From Chryseobacterium sp. MFBS3-17 (GTDB taxonomy: Bacteria > Bacteroidota > Bacteroidia > Flavobacteriales > Weeksellaceae): a DNA stretch of 64,000 nt. Shown here piece after piece: positions 36,520-44,664 of this stretch. Both the position numbers and the translations under genes were made by a program. The number at the start of each line of letters is the position of its first letter. Within the stretch, counting starts at the first letter, position 1. Under the pieces are notes generated by a model that was not told the origin of the DNA, did no database searches, and saw only the letters and a list, made by a program, of their open reading frames with translations. The stretch lies in NCBI RefSeq assembly GCF_020687745.1, contig NZ_JAJEWK010000002.1, positions 124,001-188,000 on the forward strand. Direction: 5' to 3'.

Positions 36520-37434
36520 ATGAAGCTGAATATTACAAACGAAACCGCAAGACTGAAAACGGTAGTGCTGGGACAACCCAGTTCCATGGGACCCGTTCCC
36601 ACACTGGAGGAATCCTATGACGCCAAATCCTATCATACCATAGAAAATGGGGTGTATCCTACAGAAGAAGACATTTGCCATGAAATGTCAGAATTTGAAA
36701 AAGTTCTGAAGAAATATGACGTAGAGGTCCTGCGCCCGGACGTGATTCAGGATTACAACCAGGTTTTTGCCCGGGATGTGGCCTTTGTAATTGATGATAA
36801 AATGATTATTTCCAATGTCATTTCAGACCGCGCAGATGAGCAGGATGCCTACCGCAGCATCTTTGAAAAAGTAAAATGGCGGGACATCATTAACCTGCCG
36901 GAATCTGCGCATATAGAAGGCGGAGATGTCATTGTGTGGAATGATTTCCTGTTTGTGGGAACTTGTTTTTCTGAGGATTACCGCAATTACAAAACGGCCC
37001 GAACCAATGAATACGCCATCGATATCCTGAAGGAATATTTCCCGAAAAAAAGAATCATCGATCTGGAACTGAAGAAAAATGACACCGTGCCCTATGAGGG
37101 GATTCTCCACCTGGACTGTACCTTCAATCCGGTGGGTACGGATAAGTGCATCATCTATAAAGACGGATTTGTAGATGAGAGTGATTACCGGTTATTACTG
37201 GATATTTTTGGCGAAGAAAACTGCTTCCATGTAGATGCTCAGGAAATGTTCGAGATGAACCCGAATGTTTTCTCCATTGCGCCGGATATTCTGGTGTCCG
37301 ACAGCAGTTTTACGCGGATGAACAGGCACATGCGCGAACAATGGGGCATGACGGTAGAAGAAGTTCCGTACCGTGAGATTTCCAAAATGGGCGGATTGCT
37401 GCGCTGTTCCACGCTGCCGCTGGTGCGGGAATAA
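36520..37434 (+). CDS. Arginine-deiminase/amidinotransferase-fold hydrolase
   Basis: A 304-residue enzyme of the guanidino-group-modifying superfamily. Catalytic residues can be placed: FARDVAFVIDD, then EGGDVIVWND with the Glu-Gly-Gly-Asp substrate motif near residues 133-136, LHLDCTFNPV with the His near 192, and GGLLRCSTLPLVRE with the nucleophilic Cys near 296. Likely substrates are arginine, citrulline or a methylated arginine; the family relation is closest to dimethylarginine hydrolase or amidinotransferase-like proteins of Bacteroidota. ctlX, of the same superfamily, is 0.9 kb downstream with cutC between them on the other strand. Confidence 0.85.
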   Translation: MKLNITNETARLKTVVLGQPSSMGPVPTLEESYDAKSYHTIENGVYPTEEDICHEMSEFEKVLKKYDVEVLRPDVIQDYNQVFARDVAFVIDDKMIISNVISDRADEQDAYRSIFEKVKWRDIINLPESAHIEGGDVIVWNDFLFVGTCFSEDYRNYKTARTNEYAIDILKEYFPKKRIIDLELKKNDTVPYEGILHLDCTFNPVGTDKCIIYKDGFVDESDYRLLLDIFGEENCFHVDAQEMFEMNPNVFSIAPDILVSDSSFTRMNRHMREQWGMTVEEVPYREISKMGGLLRCSTLPLVRE

Positions 37435-38100
37435 TCAGGAAGAAATTCCGATTTTCAGCTTCTGAATTTCCGTTTCGCTGGCAAAACTTTCATACGGAAG
37501 GATTGCCGATGAATGAAAATGCAGGCCTTCGGTGTACTCTTTCAGCATGCCGACGTTTTCTGAACGCACGCCGCCACCAATCAGGATATTGATTTTATGC
37601 GAATAAGAAGCTACCCAGTCTTTCAGCTGCTCTCTGCCGGCGACCGCTGTGGCCGCCCCACCGGAGGTAAGCACATTGCTGAATCCCAGGGCAATGAGTG
37701 TTTGGATGGCTGCTGCGGTATCTGCAGTGCGGTCTATGGCACGGTGAAAGGTGCACGGTCGGCCTTCCGCCAGTTCCACAAGTTTTTTGTTGCGGATGAC
37801 ATCTACCGTATGGTCCGCAGCCAGCATGCCGAAAACAAAACCATCGGCTCCGGCCTCGCGGAAAGCCGTGAGACTTTGCTTCATTACCTCAAATTCGGCA
37901 TCAGAATAGAGAAAATCGCCCTCTTTCGGACGAATCATCACGTACACCGGTTTGTCATATACCGATTTCAGATAGCGGAATTCTTCAAAGTTCGGGGTGA
38001 TGCCGCCCAGGCGTTGCTCCGCACAGAACTCAATGCGGTCGGCTACAGATTTCAGCGCAATTTCGGCGGAGGTAATTTCAAAACAGGCAATTTCAAGCAT
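37435..38100 (-). CDS. cutC: CutC family protein
   Basis: A 221-residue TIM-barrel protein of the CutC family, historically linked to copper homeostasis, though the reaction is uncertain. The start is the ATG at 38100 (MLEIACFEITSAEIALKS); an ATG at 38166 is in frame, but the added residues come from a 20-bp tandem duplication. Family blocks: ADRIEFCAEQRLGGITPNFEEF, VYVMIRPKEGDFLYSDAEFEVM, FHRAIDRTAD and VLTSGG, then ILIGGGV. It lies on the opposite strand and ends where the hydrolase gene ends, so transcription is convergent. Confidence 0.92.
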   Translation of the reverse strand: MLEIACFEITSAEIALKSVADRIEFCAEQRLGGITPNFEEFRYLKSVYDKPVYVMIRPKEGDFLYSDAEFEVMKQSLTAFREAGADGFVFGMLAADHTVDVIRNKKLVELAEGRPCTFHRAIDRTADTAAAIQTLIALGFSNVLTSGGAATAVAGREQLKDWVASYSHKINILIGGGVRSENVGMLKEYTEGLHFHSSAILPYESFASETEIQKLKIGISS

Positions 38101-38154
38101 ATAAAAAAAATCAGATTTTAAATAAAAGTGCTCCGTCAGGTATTTCTCATCGTC

Positions 38155-38194
38155 TGTTTTAACCATTCATCATCTGTTTTAACCATTCATCATC
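38155..38194. repeat. 20-bp tandem duplication upstream of cutC
   Basis: TGTTTTAACCATTCATCATC occurs twice in direct contact. On the minus strand each copy includes an ATG. Confidence 0.9.
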
Positions 38195-38287
38195 ACTCCG
38201 GAACCTTACCCGGCGGGTTTGCACAGGCGGTGATGAACCATGATAAAAATCGCTGACACACTCTATAAAATTACGAAAAATATTGAC

Positions 38288-38295
38288 TATTTTTG
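38288..38295 (+). promoter_or_regulatory. Candidate -7 element of the ctlX promoter
   Basis: TATTTTTG fits TAnnTTTG, 19 nt before the ctlX start. No clear upstream TTG at the right distance. Confidence 0.45.
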
Positions 38296-38314
38296 AGGAA
38301 ATTTTAATAAAATT

Positions 38315-39244
38315 ATGCAAACGACAGATACTGTGCTGATGATTGAACCGGTAGCGTTCGGGTTTAATGCGCAGACAGCAGAAAACAACTATTTTCAGGT
38401 AGAGCAGCAGGGCGGAAATACTCAGGAGAAAGCACTGCAGGAATTCCGTGACTTTGTGGCAAAACTTCGCAGCAAAGGCATCAACGTGATCACGGTAAAG
38501 GATACGCAGGATCCGCACACGCCGGATTCTATTTTCCCGAACAACTGGGTAAGTTTTCATAAGGACGGCCGTGTGGTTTTGTATCCCATGTTTGCGCCCA
38601 ACAGAAGGGAAGAACGCCGCGAAGATATTCTGGAACTGCTGAAAGCGGAAGGTTTTCAAATCAGCGGTGTGGATGACTGGGCTGTTCACGAAGAAAATAA
38701 ACTGTTTCTGGAGGGAACCGGGAGTATGATTTTTGACCATGAAAATAAAATCGCTTACGGATCGGTATCGTTGCGACTGGATGAACAGTTGTTCCGGGAT
38801 TTTTGTGAAAAGTATGGTTATAAACCTGTGGTATTCCACTCCTTCCAAAGTGTGGGCACAGACAGGCTTCCCATTTACCATACCAATGTGATGATGTGTG
38901 TGGCAGACCGTTTTGTAGTCATCTGCCTGGATTGTATAGATGACGAAATGGAACGGGAAAAAGTACAGGAAGTCATCAAATCTTCGGGCAAGGAAGTGAT
39001 AGAGATTTCCGAAGAGCAGTTGCAGCAGTTTGCCGGCAATATGCTTCAGGTACAGAACACTGCCGGGGAAAAATTTCTGGTGATGAGCCGCACCGCGCAT
39101 GATTCTTTATCCACAGAGCAGATTGCAAGCATTGAGCAGTACTGCGAAATTATTTCTGCAGACCTTCATACCATAGAAACCAATGGCGGTGGCAGTGCCC
39201 GCTGCATGCTGGCGGAAGTTTTTCTGCCAAAAGAGGAACAGTAG
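38315..39244 (+). CDS. ctlX: Citrulline-utilisation-type hydrolase CtlX
   Basis: A 309-residue hydrolase of the guanidino-modifying superfamily. Visible parts: VLMIEPVAFGFNAQTAENNYFQ near the start, HTPDSIFPNNWVSFHKDGRVVLYPM near 70-94 with the Asn-rich substrate loop, then FLEGTGSMIFDH, YHTNVMMCVADRFVVICLDCI with the catalytic His, and ETNGGGSARCMLAEVFLP with the nucleophilic Cys near 298. Members named CtlX are linked to citrulline breakdown. It is a separate transcription unit with an end hairpin 45 nt later. Confidence 0.88.
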   Translation: MQTTDTVLMIEPVAFGFNAQTAENNYFQVEQQGGNTQEKALQEFRDFVAKLRSKGINVITVKDTQDPHTPDSIFPNNWVSFHKDGRVVLYPMFAPNRREERREDILELLKAEGFQISGVDDWAVHEENKLFLEGTGSMIFDHENKIAYGSVSLRLDEQLFRDFCEKYGYKPVVFHSFQSVGTDRLPIYHTNVMMCVADRFVVICLDCIDDEMEREKVQEVIKSSGKEVIEISEEQLQQFAGNMLQVQNTAGEKFLVMSRTAHDSLSTEQIASIEQYCEIISADLHTIETNGGGSARCMLAEVFLPKEEQ

Positions 39245-39286
39245 TGCCAATCAATCATTGTTTAAATCAGAATATCCTTTGCCATA

Positions 39287-39315
39287 AAAATCCCGCAGCC
39301 AGGGCTGCGGGATTC
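39287..39315 (-). terminator. Terminator shared by convergent ctlX and receptor genes
   Basis: AATCCCGCAGCC and GGCTGCGGGATT pair over 12 bp with a loop of 2-3 nt. The T-run is on the minus strand, so the receptor gene at 39346-41571 is the main user. Confidence 0.85.
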
Positions 39316-39345
39316 GCGTGAAAAATATAATAAATTGAGGGTGTC

Positions 39346-41571
39346 TTATCGGGTACGGCTTTTAATATCCTCGGCTGCGTTTTCAATTTTCCGGACTTTC
39401 TGTACTTTCTGATTTCCGAAATTATAGGTGAGACTGAAATGTACACCCCGCCGGAACTGATCGTTTTTTACATAATTATAGTTGCCGTTTTCCTGGTAAT
39501 CTTCTATTTCTACAATATTGGTGCGCAGTAAATCCTTTACTTCCAGCGCAAAGGTCCAGTTCTCATAAATTTTCTTCAGATTAACATCCAGACTTTGCAA
39601 AGACTTCAGCATGCCGAGTTCTATTTGCTGTTTGTCTACGAAGAAATAGTTCACGCCCAGAAACCAGGTTTTAGCTTTATCCAGCCTCAGGGTATTGCTG
39701 GTCTGGATCAGCAAACTGGTAGAAGTTGTATTGTTGCGGTATTCCGGGAACAAATCTCCGGTGGTAGGGTCTACGCTCAGTGAGCCGTTATTGCGGTTCT
39801 GCTGTACTCCTGCGTTCAGATTGGTGGTCAAATACTGATTAAAGAAGGAGCGGTTCATGCCCAGCAATGCTGACATTTCCTGTTTGTCGCCAAAATTGGT
39901 CCGGATGTACCGGAGTTCTTTGTAAATGACGCCATTTCGTTCGATATCCCGCTGCAGCGGTACCTGATTGATGATGTCCTTGGCGTAGGTATGGTTCAGG
40001 ACCAGATAGTAGGCGTTTTTAAACATATACGTCAGCTCCTGATTGTAATAGGTGGAAGCGCGCACAAAAGGATCATTCTGGGTATAGTTATCCTCGGTCA
40101 GAATATGGCGCACCGGATTGATTTCCCAGAAACTGGGTCTGCGCATGCGGCTGGAAAAGGCATAGGACAAATTGTGGTTTTGGTGAATGCCATAGTTCAG
40201 GCTCATATACGGCAGCAGTTTGTCATAATTTCGTTCTATCCTGCGGTATTCCGGGTTCTGGGCATTGTCTGATGTTCCCAGACTGGAGGTGATTTCATAT
40301 CGGGTGCCAATCTTTCCGGAGAATTTTTCAGAGAATTTCTTTTCGGCGGTTGCGTAGATGCCGTAGATGTTTTCATTATACACAAAATGATTGGGTTCGC
40401 TTTCGGTGGGAAAAGGCGGAATCAGATAATAGGTCTCCGTGCGGGTATCGTTATCGGTTTTGGTTTTGTTGTAATTGCCGCCCACAGACAGGGTGAAATC
40501 GTTTTCAAATTTTTTAATATAATCTGCGGTTCCGGAGAAGTTGTTGATGATCTGTGGCAGGTGCTGAAAAACCTGCTTGCTCATTCCCAGATCGTTGCGG
40601 AACTCATCAGACAGAATGCTGCGGTTATCGGTATATTGAAACCGTTTATAATTCAGATAAGCTGCATTCAGGTTCAGTTTGCTGCCCAGGGAATCGGTTT
40701 TCAGTTCGTAGTTCAGATTTACAGAATTGTTGTAGGAGCGCGCATTGTCTGTACTCCGGGAAATGCTGTAGGACTTTCCGGAAAGTGAAGTGATTTCGTT
40801 AAAGAGATCCACGGCTGAACCATAACTGCGGTTCGCCCACGAGTTCCAGGCCAGAGCCAGATTACTGCGGTCGGTCAGTTGGTAATCCACATTCAGATAA
40901 CCGCCCAGATTCTGGTTGGGATCGGTAATGGTTCCCCGGCTTTCGTTGAATGCCGTTTCATTTCCGTTTCTCAATATATAATCTTGCAGCTGCGTATTTT
41001 GGCTGGTGCTCACGTTGCCGGAGATGCCCAGTTTATCCTTGCGGTAGTTCAGGGAAAAGCTGGCAGACGGAGCAACGTATTGTTCTACAGCGGTAGCCAT
41101 TCTCATATTCCCGTTCAGCCCGTCAGTGGTTTTCTTTTTCAGTACAATATTGATGATGCCCTCTGAAGATTCTACCTGAAATTCACTGCCCGGTGTGGTG
41201 ATGATTTCAATTTTCTGGATGTTTTCTGCGGGCGTATTTTTCAGAAACTGAACCAGAGATTCCGGATTCATATTGGATTTTCGTCCGTTCAGGTAAATGA
41301 GTGCATTGTTTTTTCCGGCAATTTTCAGATTGGTGTCGTCGGTAGAAGAGAGCATCGGGGTCTGTTTCAGGACTTCAAAGGCGGTATTGCCCTTCGCTAT
41401 GGGCGTGTTTCCCAGGTTATACACAAAGCGGTCACTTTCTTTTTTAAAAACTTTTTTGCTGATGAGTATTTCTTCTATGGTGTGCACTCTGGTGGTATCT
41501 GCAGCCGTTTTTTCCTGTGCGTAGGTAAGCATGCCGGCAAGGAGCGAAAGGGTGATGGTGAACTTTCTCAT
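39346..41571 (-). CDS. TonB-dependent outer-membrane beta-barrel receptor
   Basis: A 741-residue outer-membrane protein of the Bacteroidota beta-barrel receptor type with plug and barrel (OMP_b-brl_3 family). Signal peptide MRKFTITLSLLAGMLTYAQ, then a TonB-box-like VHTIEEILISKK, plug domain with NALIYLNGRKSNMNPESLVQFLKNTPAENIQKIEIITTPGSEF and SSEGIINIVLKKK near residues 95-160. The usual carboxypeptidase-like regulatory domain in front is absent. It ends in barrel strands such as GVHFSLTYNFGNQKVQKVR with a short basic tail. Substrate unknown. It is monocistronic, with a palindrome-rich promoter region. Confidence 0.9.
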   Translation of the reverse strand: MRKFTITLSLLAGMLTYAQEKTAADTTRVHTIEEILISKKVFKKESDRFVYNLGNTPIAKGNTAFEVLKQTPMLSSTDDTNLKIAGKNNALIYLNGRKSNMNPESLVQFLKNTPAENIQKIEIITTPGSEFQVESSEGIINIVLKKKTTDGLNGNMRMATAVEQYVAPSASFSLNYRKDKLGISGNVSTSQNTQLQDYILRNGNETAFNESRGTITDPNQNLGGYLNVDYQLTDRSNLALAWNSWANRSYGSAVDLFNEITSLSGKSYSISRSTDNARSYNNSVNLNYELKTDSLGSKLNLNAAYLNYKRFQYTDNRSILSDEFRNDLGMSKQVFQHLPQIINNFSGTADYIKKFENDFTLSVGGNYNKTKTDNDTRTETYYLIPPFPTESEPNHFVYNENIYGIYATAEKKFSEKFSGKIGTRYEITSSLGTSDNAQNPEYRRIERNYDKLLPYMSLNYGIHQNHNLSYAFSSRMRRPSFWEINPVRHILTEDNYTQNDPFVRASTYYNQELTYMFKNAYYLVLNHTYAKDIINQVPLQRDIERNGVIYKELRYIRTNFGDKQEMSALLGMNRSFFNQYLTTNLNAGVQQNRNNGSLSVDPTTGDLFPEYRNNTTSTSLLIQTSNTLRLDKAKTWFLGVNYFFVDKQQIELGMLKSLQSLDVNLKKIYENWTFALEVKDLLRTNIVEIEDYQENGNYNYVKNDQFRRGVHFSLTYNFGNQKVQKVRKIENAAEDIKSRTR

Positions 41572-41653
41572 GATGAATGATTTTAAGGTGAGTTTGTTTC
41601 GTTATAATGCTGAGTTGTAATCTTTCTGAATCCTGCCACTGATTTTTAAGAAT

Positions 41654-41705
41654 GCATTGCAAAGATATAATAATTTTTTAGTAGCATGCAATGCAAAGTA
41701 CTTTG
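41654..41705 (-). promoter_or_regulatory. Receptor promoter with repeated and palindromic operator-like sites
   Basis: On the minus strand TATCTTTG (plus coordinates 41660-41667) fits TAnnTTTG with a TTG 21 nt upstream (41689-41691). The direct repeat GCATTGCAAAG / GCAATGCAAAG (41654-41664, 41688-41698) overlaps both elements, and CAAAGTACTTTG at 41694-41705 is a perfect 12-bp palindrome. A regulator binding here could block polymerase; none is identified. Confidence 0.5.
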
Positions 41706-41814
41706 ATCAAATGTATTCTGTTGTGATAAGGTTGATATTCATGGTGCTAAAAAAATAAGTGGAGGTTGGATTTACTTAATTAGACAAACATGTGACGGTT
41801 TTTGTTACACAACG

Positions 41815-41845
41815 CACAAAAAAAAGTGAAAAAATTTTCACTTTC
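41815..41845 (-). terminator. Terminator of the recJ-nadD-DUF3817 operon
   Basis: AAAGTGAAAA and TTTTCACTTT pair over 10 bp; on the minus strand a run of eight T follows. Confidence 0.85.
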
Positions 41846-41873
41846 AGTTGTTTCCTTTCAGATGTTGCAGGGA

Positions 41874-42212
41874 TTATTCCCGGACAGAACGTGCCAGCTT
41901 TTTATCAATCCAGATGGTGGCAAAGGGAAAAAATGCCGAGAGCAGTGCAAAAATGGTGTCTTCATCGTCCCACCGGAAAATTTTCCGTACCGGCAGCAGA
42001 AATAAAAGATACAGGGTGAAAAACAAACCATGGATATTCCCTACAATGATGATGTAGAGCGTAGGCAAAAATTCATCCCGTTCATAGCGGATCCAGATCA
42101 TGGCACTGAAGAGGAACAGCCAGGAAATAGCTTCGGCCAGGCAGATTTGTTTAAACCATCTGATGATTTTCTCTTCAGGATATTTTGCGAAAAATTTTTC
42201 TATAATGTTCAT
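41874..42212 (-). CDS. DUF3817 membrane protein
   Basis: A 112-residue inner-membrane protein with three predicted helices, at about residues 25-44 (LAEAISWLFLFSAMIWIRY), 50-70 and 83-103. The pattern FKQICLAEAISWLFLF, TLYIIIVGNIHGLFFTLYLLFLL and DDEDTIFALLSAFFPFATIWIDKKL is typical of DUF3817, which has no established role. Its start overlaps the nadD end by 4 nt, so it is the third gene of the recJ-nadD operon. Confidence 0.85.
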   Translation of the reverse strand: MNIIEKFFAKYPEEKIIRWFKQICLAEAISWLFLFSAMIWIRYERDEFLPTLYIIIVGNIHGLFFTLYLLFLLPVRKIFRWDDEDTIFALLSAFFPFATIWIDKKLARSVRE

Positions 42213-42799
42213 GTTGATCGATAAAAATTGCTCCCGTCCAGATATTCAAATACTTCTGGCGGCAGCATGGGTCTTACATTTTTTCCTTCTTTCAGCATAT
42301 TCCGGATTTCTGTAGCCGAAAGTTCTATAACGGGTGCTTCAATCCGGCTCACATTTTCGTGATGCAATAAATCATGCTCTTTTTGGTTTTCCTCATAAAT
42401 CCGGGGATACACAATAATCTGATGATTGCTGATGAGTTGCTCTGCATTTTTCCACTTGTGAAGTCCTTCCAGATTGTCTTCGCCCATAATCAGCGCGAAA
42501 GCATAGTCGGGGTATTTTTCGTGCAGGTAGGTGAGGGTGTCTATGGTATAACTGGGTTTCGGCATAGAAAATTCCACATTGGAAGCCCTCATTTTCGGGT
42601 AATTTTTCAAAGCTGATTGTACCATATCCAGACGGTGATGGTCACTGAGCAATGATTTTTTGTCCTTGAAGGGATTCTGCGGACTCACCACAAACCACAA
42701 CTCGTCCATATCAGAATGTTCCAGAATATAATTGGCCAGAATTAAATGCCCGATGTGGATGGGATTGAAGCTCCCGAAAAACAAACCGACCTTCTTCAT
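42209..42799 (-). CDS. nadD: Nicotinate-nucleotide adenylyltransferase
   Basis: A 196-residue enzyme that transfers AMP to nicotinate mononucleotide, the step to deamido-NAD. The nucleotidyltransferase motif GLFFGSFNPIHIGHLILANY (HxGH) lies near residues 5-24, LWFVVSPQNPFK follows, and the second motif ISATEIR-like sequence appears as IELSATEIRNMLKEG near 160. It overlaps recJ by 4 nt at its start. Confidence 0.96.
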   Translation of the reverse strand: MKKVGLFFGSFNPIHIGHLILANYILEHSDMDELWFVVSPQNPFKDKKSLLSDHHRLDMVQSALKNYPKMRASNVEFSMPKPSYTIDTLTYLHEKYPDYAFALIMGEDNLEGLHKWKNAEQLISNHQIIVYPRIYEENQKEHDLLHHENVSRIEAPVIELSATEIRNMLKEGKNVRPMLPPEVFEYLDGSNFYRST

Positions 42800-44526
42800 A
42801 GACTTCCCTGATTTTCATCCAGAAATTTCACATCGCGGATGTTCAGGAAATAGGTCACATTTCCCTTCCAGTGATTTTCTTCTGCGGTGAAGGCAATGTC
42901 AAATCTTTTCTCCCGGAAATCATCGGCATGTTTGCCCAGTTTAAATCCTACGCATTCTATATTCCGGCCGGTAGATTCCTGTTTGATGTAGAATTTCAGG
43001 TGGCTGGAATCTTTGCCCATGGTTTTTACGTAGCCGGAAACTTTCTGATTTTTCAGTACCAGAACGGGTTTCATATTATGCGGGCCAAAAGGGGCGAGTT
43101 TTCGGTGAAAGTTGAAGAAATCCTTGTTCAGCTCATCAATGTGAACTTCAGAATCTATGGTGATGCTCGGTTCCTTCTGGTGTTCCTTAATCTTTTGGGA
43201 AACCACCTGCTCAAATTTTTGCTTAAACAATTCAAATTTATCCTTCTCCATGGAGAGTCCTGCCGCTGCAGGGTGCCCGCCAAATTTTAAAAACAAATCA
43301 GAACAGTCTTCCAGCGCATCATGAACATCAAAATCTGCCACAGACCGTGCAGAGGCGACCATTTCGTCATTATTGCCGTCGGTAAATACCAGTGTGGGTT
43401 TGTAATAGGTTTCGGTAAGGCGTGACGCTACAATCCCAATGACACCTTTGTTCCATCCGGCACCATATACGATGGTGGTGAAGTTATTTACCTGGCCGGT
43501 TTCCACCACCTGCAGCAGTGCTTCAGTGGTGCTGCTCATATCCAGTTCGCGGCGGTTGTCATTCAGGGTCACGATATCGTTTACAATTTGCTGTGCCTGC
43601 TTCAGGTTATCAGAAACCATCAGTTGCACGGCGGCTTTCCCGTGGGATATTCTTCCGGCAGCATTAATTTTCGGGGCCACATCAAATACAATATTCGAGA
43701 TTTCAAATGTGGCCAGTTTCTCCTCCGGAATCAGCAGTCTGAGCCCCAGATTACGGGATTTTCTCAGGACTTTAAGCCCCTGCTTCGCCAGTACACGGTT
43801 TTCACCAGTCATGGACACAATATCTGCCGCTATGGAAATGGCCAGCAAATCGGTCAGTTCAAAGAGTTCGGCTTCCGGAATTTTATAAATGGTATTCAGT
43901 CCCTGGCACAGTTTAAAACCTACGCCACAGCCGGAGAGTTCCTTGTAAGGGTAGCGGCAGTCTTTGCGTTTGGGATCCAGCACGGCCACTGCGTCCGGAA
44001 TTTCATCTCCGGGCAGGTGATGGTCACAGATGATGAAGTCTATGCCCAGTGATTTGGCATACGCTATTTTGTCCAGCGCTTTGATGCCGCAGTCCAGGGC
44101 AATGATGAGGGAGAAGCCGTTTTCTTTGGCAAAATCAATTCCTTCTGTAGAGATTCCGTACCCTTCTGCATTGCGGTCCGGGATATAGAAATCCAGGTAT
44201 TTTTTATCTACAATTTTGCTGAGGTACAAATACATCACTGCTACCGCAGTAGTCCCGTCCACATCATAATCGCCGTACACCAGGATTTTCTCTCCGTTTT
44301 CTATGGCGGTGGCTATGCGGTCTACTGCCAGCTGCATATCCTTCATCAGGAAGGGATTGTGAATGTCATTGAGGTTGGGTTTAAAGAATTCCCTTGCTTT
44401 CTGATAATTGTCGATCCCGCGCAGAACCAGAATTTTTGATTCAAAGGTTCCGAATCCCAGGGATGAACTGATGCCATCTACGATGTCCTCGTCCGGTTCG
44501 GGTTTATAAATCCATTTGTAGCTCAT
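42796..44526 (-). CDS. recJ: Single-stranded-DNA-specific exonuclease RecJ
   Basis: A 576-residue 5'-3' exonuclease of the DHH superfamily, acting in recombination repair and mismatch repair. Motifs in order: VYGDYDVDGTTAVAVMYLYL near residue 82, ALDCGIKA, ICDHHLPGDEIPDAVAVLDP near 165 (DHH), and SGCGVGFKLCQGL; DHHA1 region with GHPAAAGLSMEK near 415; OB domain at the C-terminus. Both nadD and the DUF3817 gene follow with 4-nt overlaps, so it heads an operon. Confidence 0.97.
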   Translation of the reverse strand: MSYKWIYKPEPDEDIVDGISSSLGFGTFESKILVLRGIDNYQKAREFFKPNLNDIHNPFLMKDMQLAVDRIATAIENGEKILVYGDYDVDGTTAVAVMYLYLSKIVDKKYLDFYIPDRNAEGYGISTEGIDFAKENGFSLIIALDCGIKALDKIAYAKSLGIDFIICDHHLPGDEIPDAVAVLDPKRKDCRYPYKELSGCGVGFKLCQGLNTIYKIPEAELFELTDLLAISIAADIVSMTGENRVLAKQGLKVLRKSRNLGLRLLIPEEKLATFEISNIVFDVAPKINAAGRISHGKAAVQLMVSDNLKQAQQIVNDIVTLNDNRRELDMSSTTEALLQVVETGQVNNFTTIVYGAGWNKGVIGIVASRLTETYYKPTLVFTDGNNDEMVASARSVADFDVHDALEDCSDLFLKFGGHPAAAGLSMEKDKFELFKQKFEQVVSQKIKEHQKEPSITIDSEVHIDELNKDFFNFHRKLAPFGPHNMKPVLVLKNQKVSGYVKTMGKDSSHLKFYIKQESTGRNIECVGFKLGKHADDFREKRFDIAFTAEENHWKGNVTYFLNIRDVKFLDENQGSL

Positions 44527-44598
44527 AATGTCACAAAATTACGGAAAATAGTTTTAAATACCGCCTAAAAAAGCTTTACCTGTGACCCGTCAGGCATC

Positions 44599-44630
44599 AA
44601 AAAACCGCTCAGTATGTACGGAGCGGTCTT
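44599..44630 (-). terminator. Terminator of the ABC-F gene
   Basis: AAAACCGCTC and GAGCGGTCTT pair around 9-10 nt; on the minus strand a T-run follows. It separates the ABC-F gene from recJ. Confidence 0.85.
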
Positions 44631-44664
44631 GGTATAAGATTTCAAAAAATAAATGGTTCCTGAA

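Noticed and set aside
38159-39100. 313-codon open frame on the minus strand opposite ctlX
   Set aside because: It lies fully inside the well-supported ctlX gene, has no family motif and is Phe/His/Arg-rich as expected for an antisense reading.
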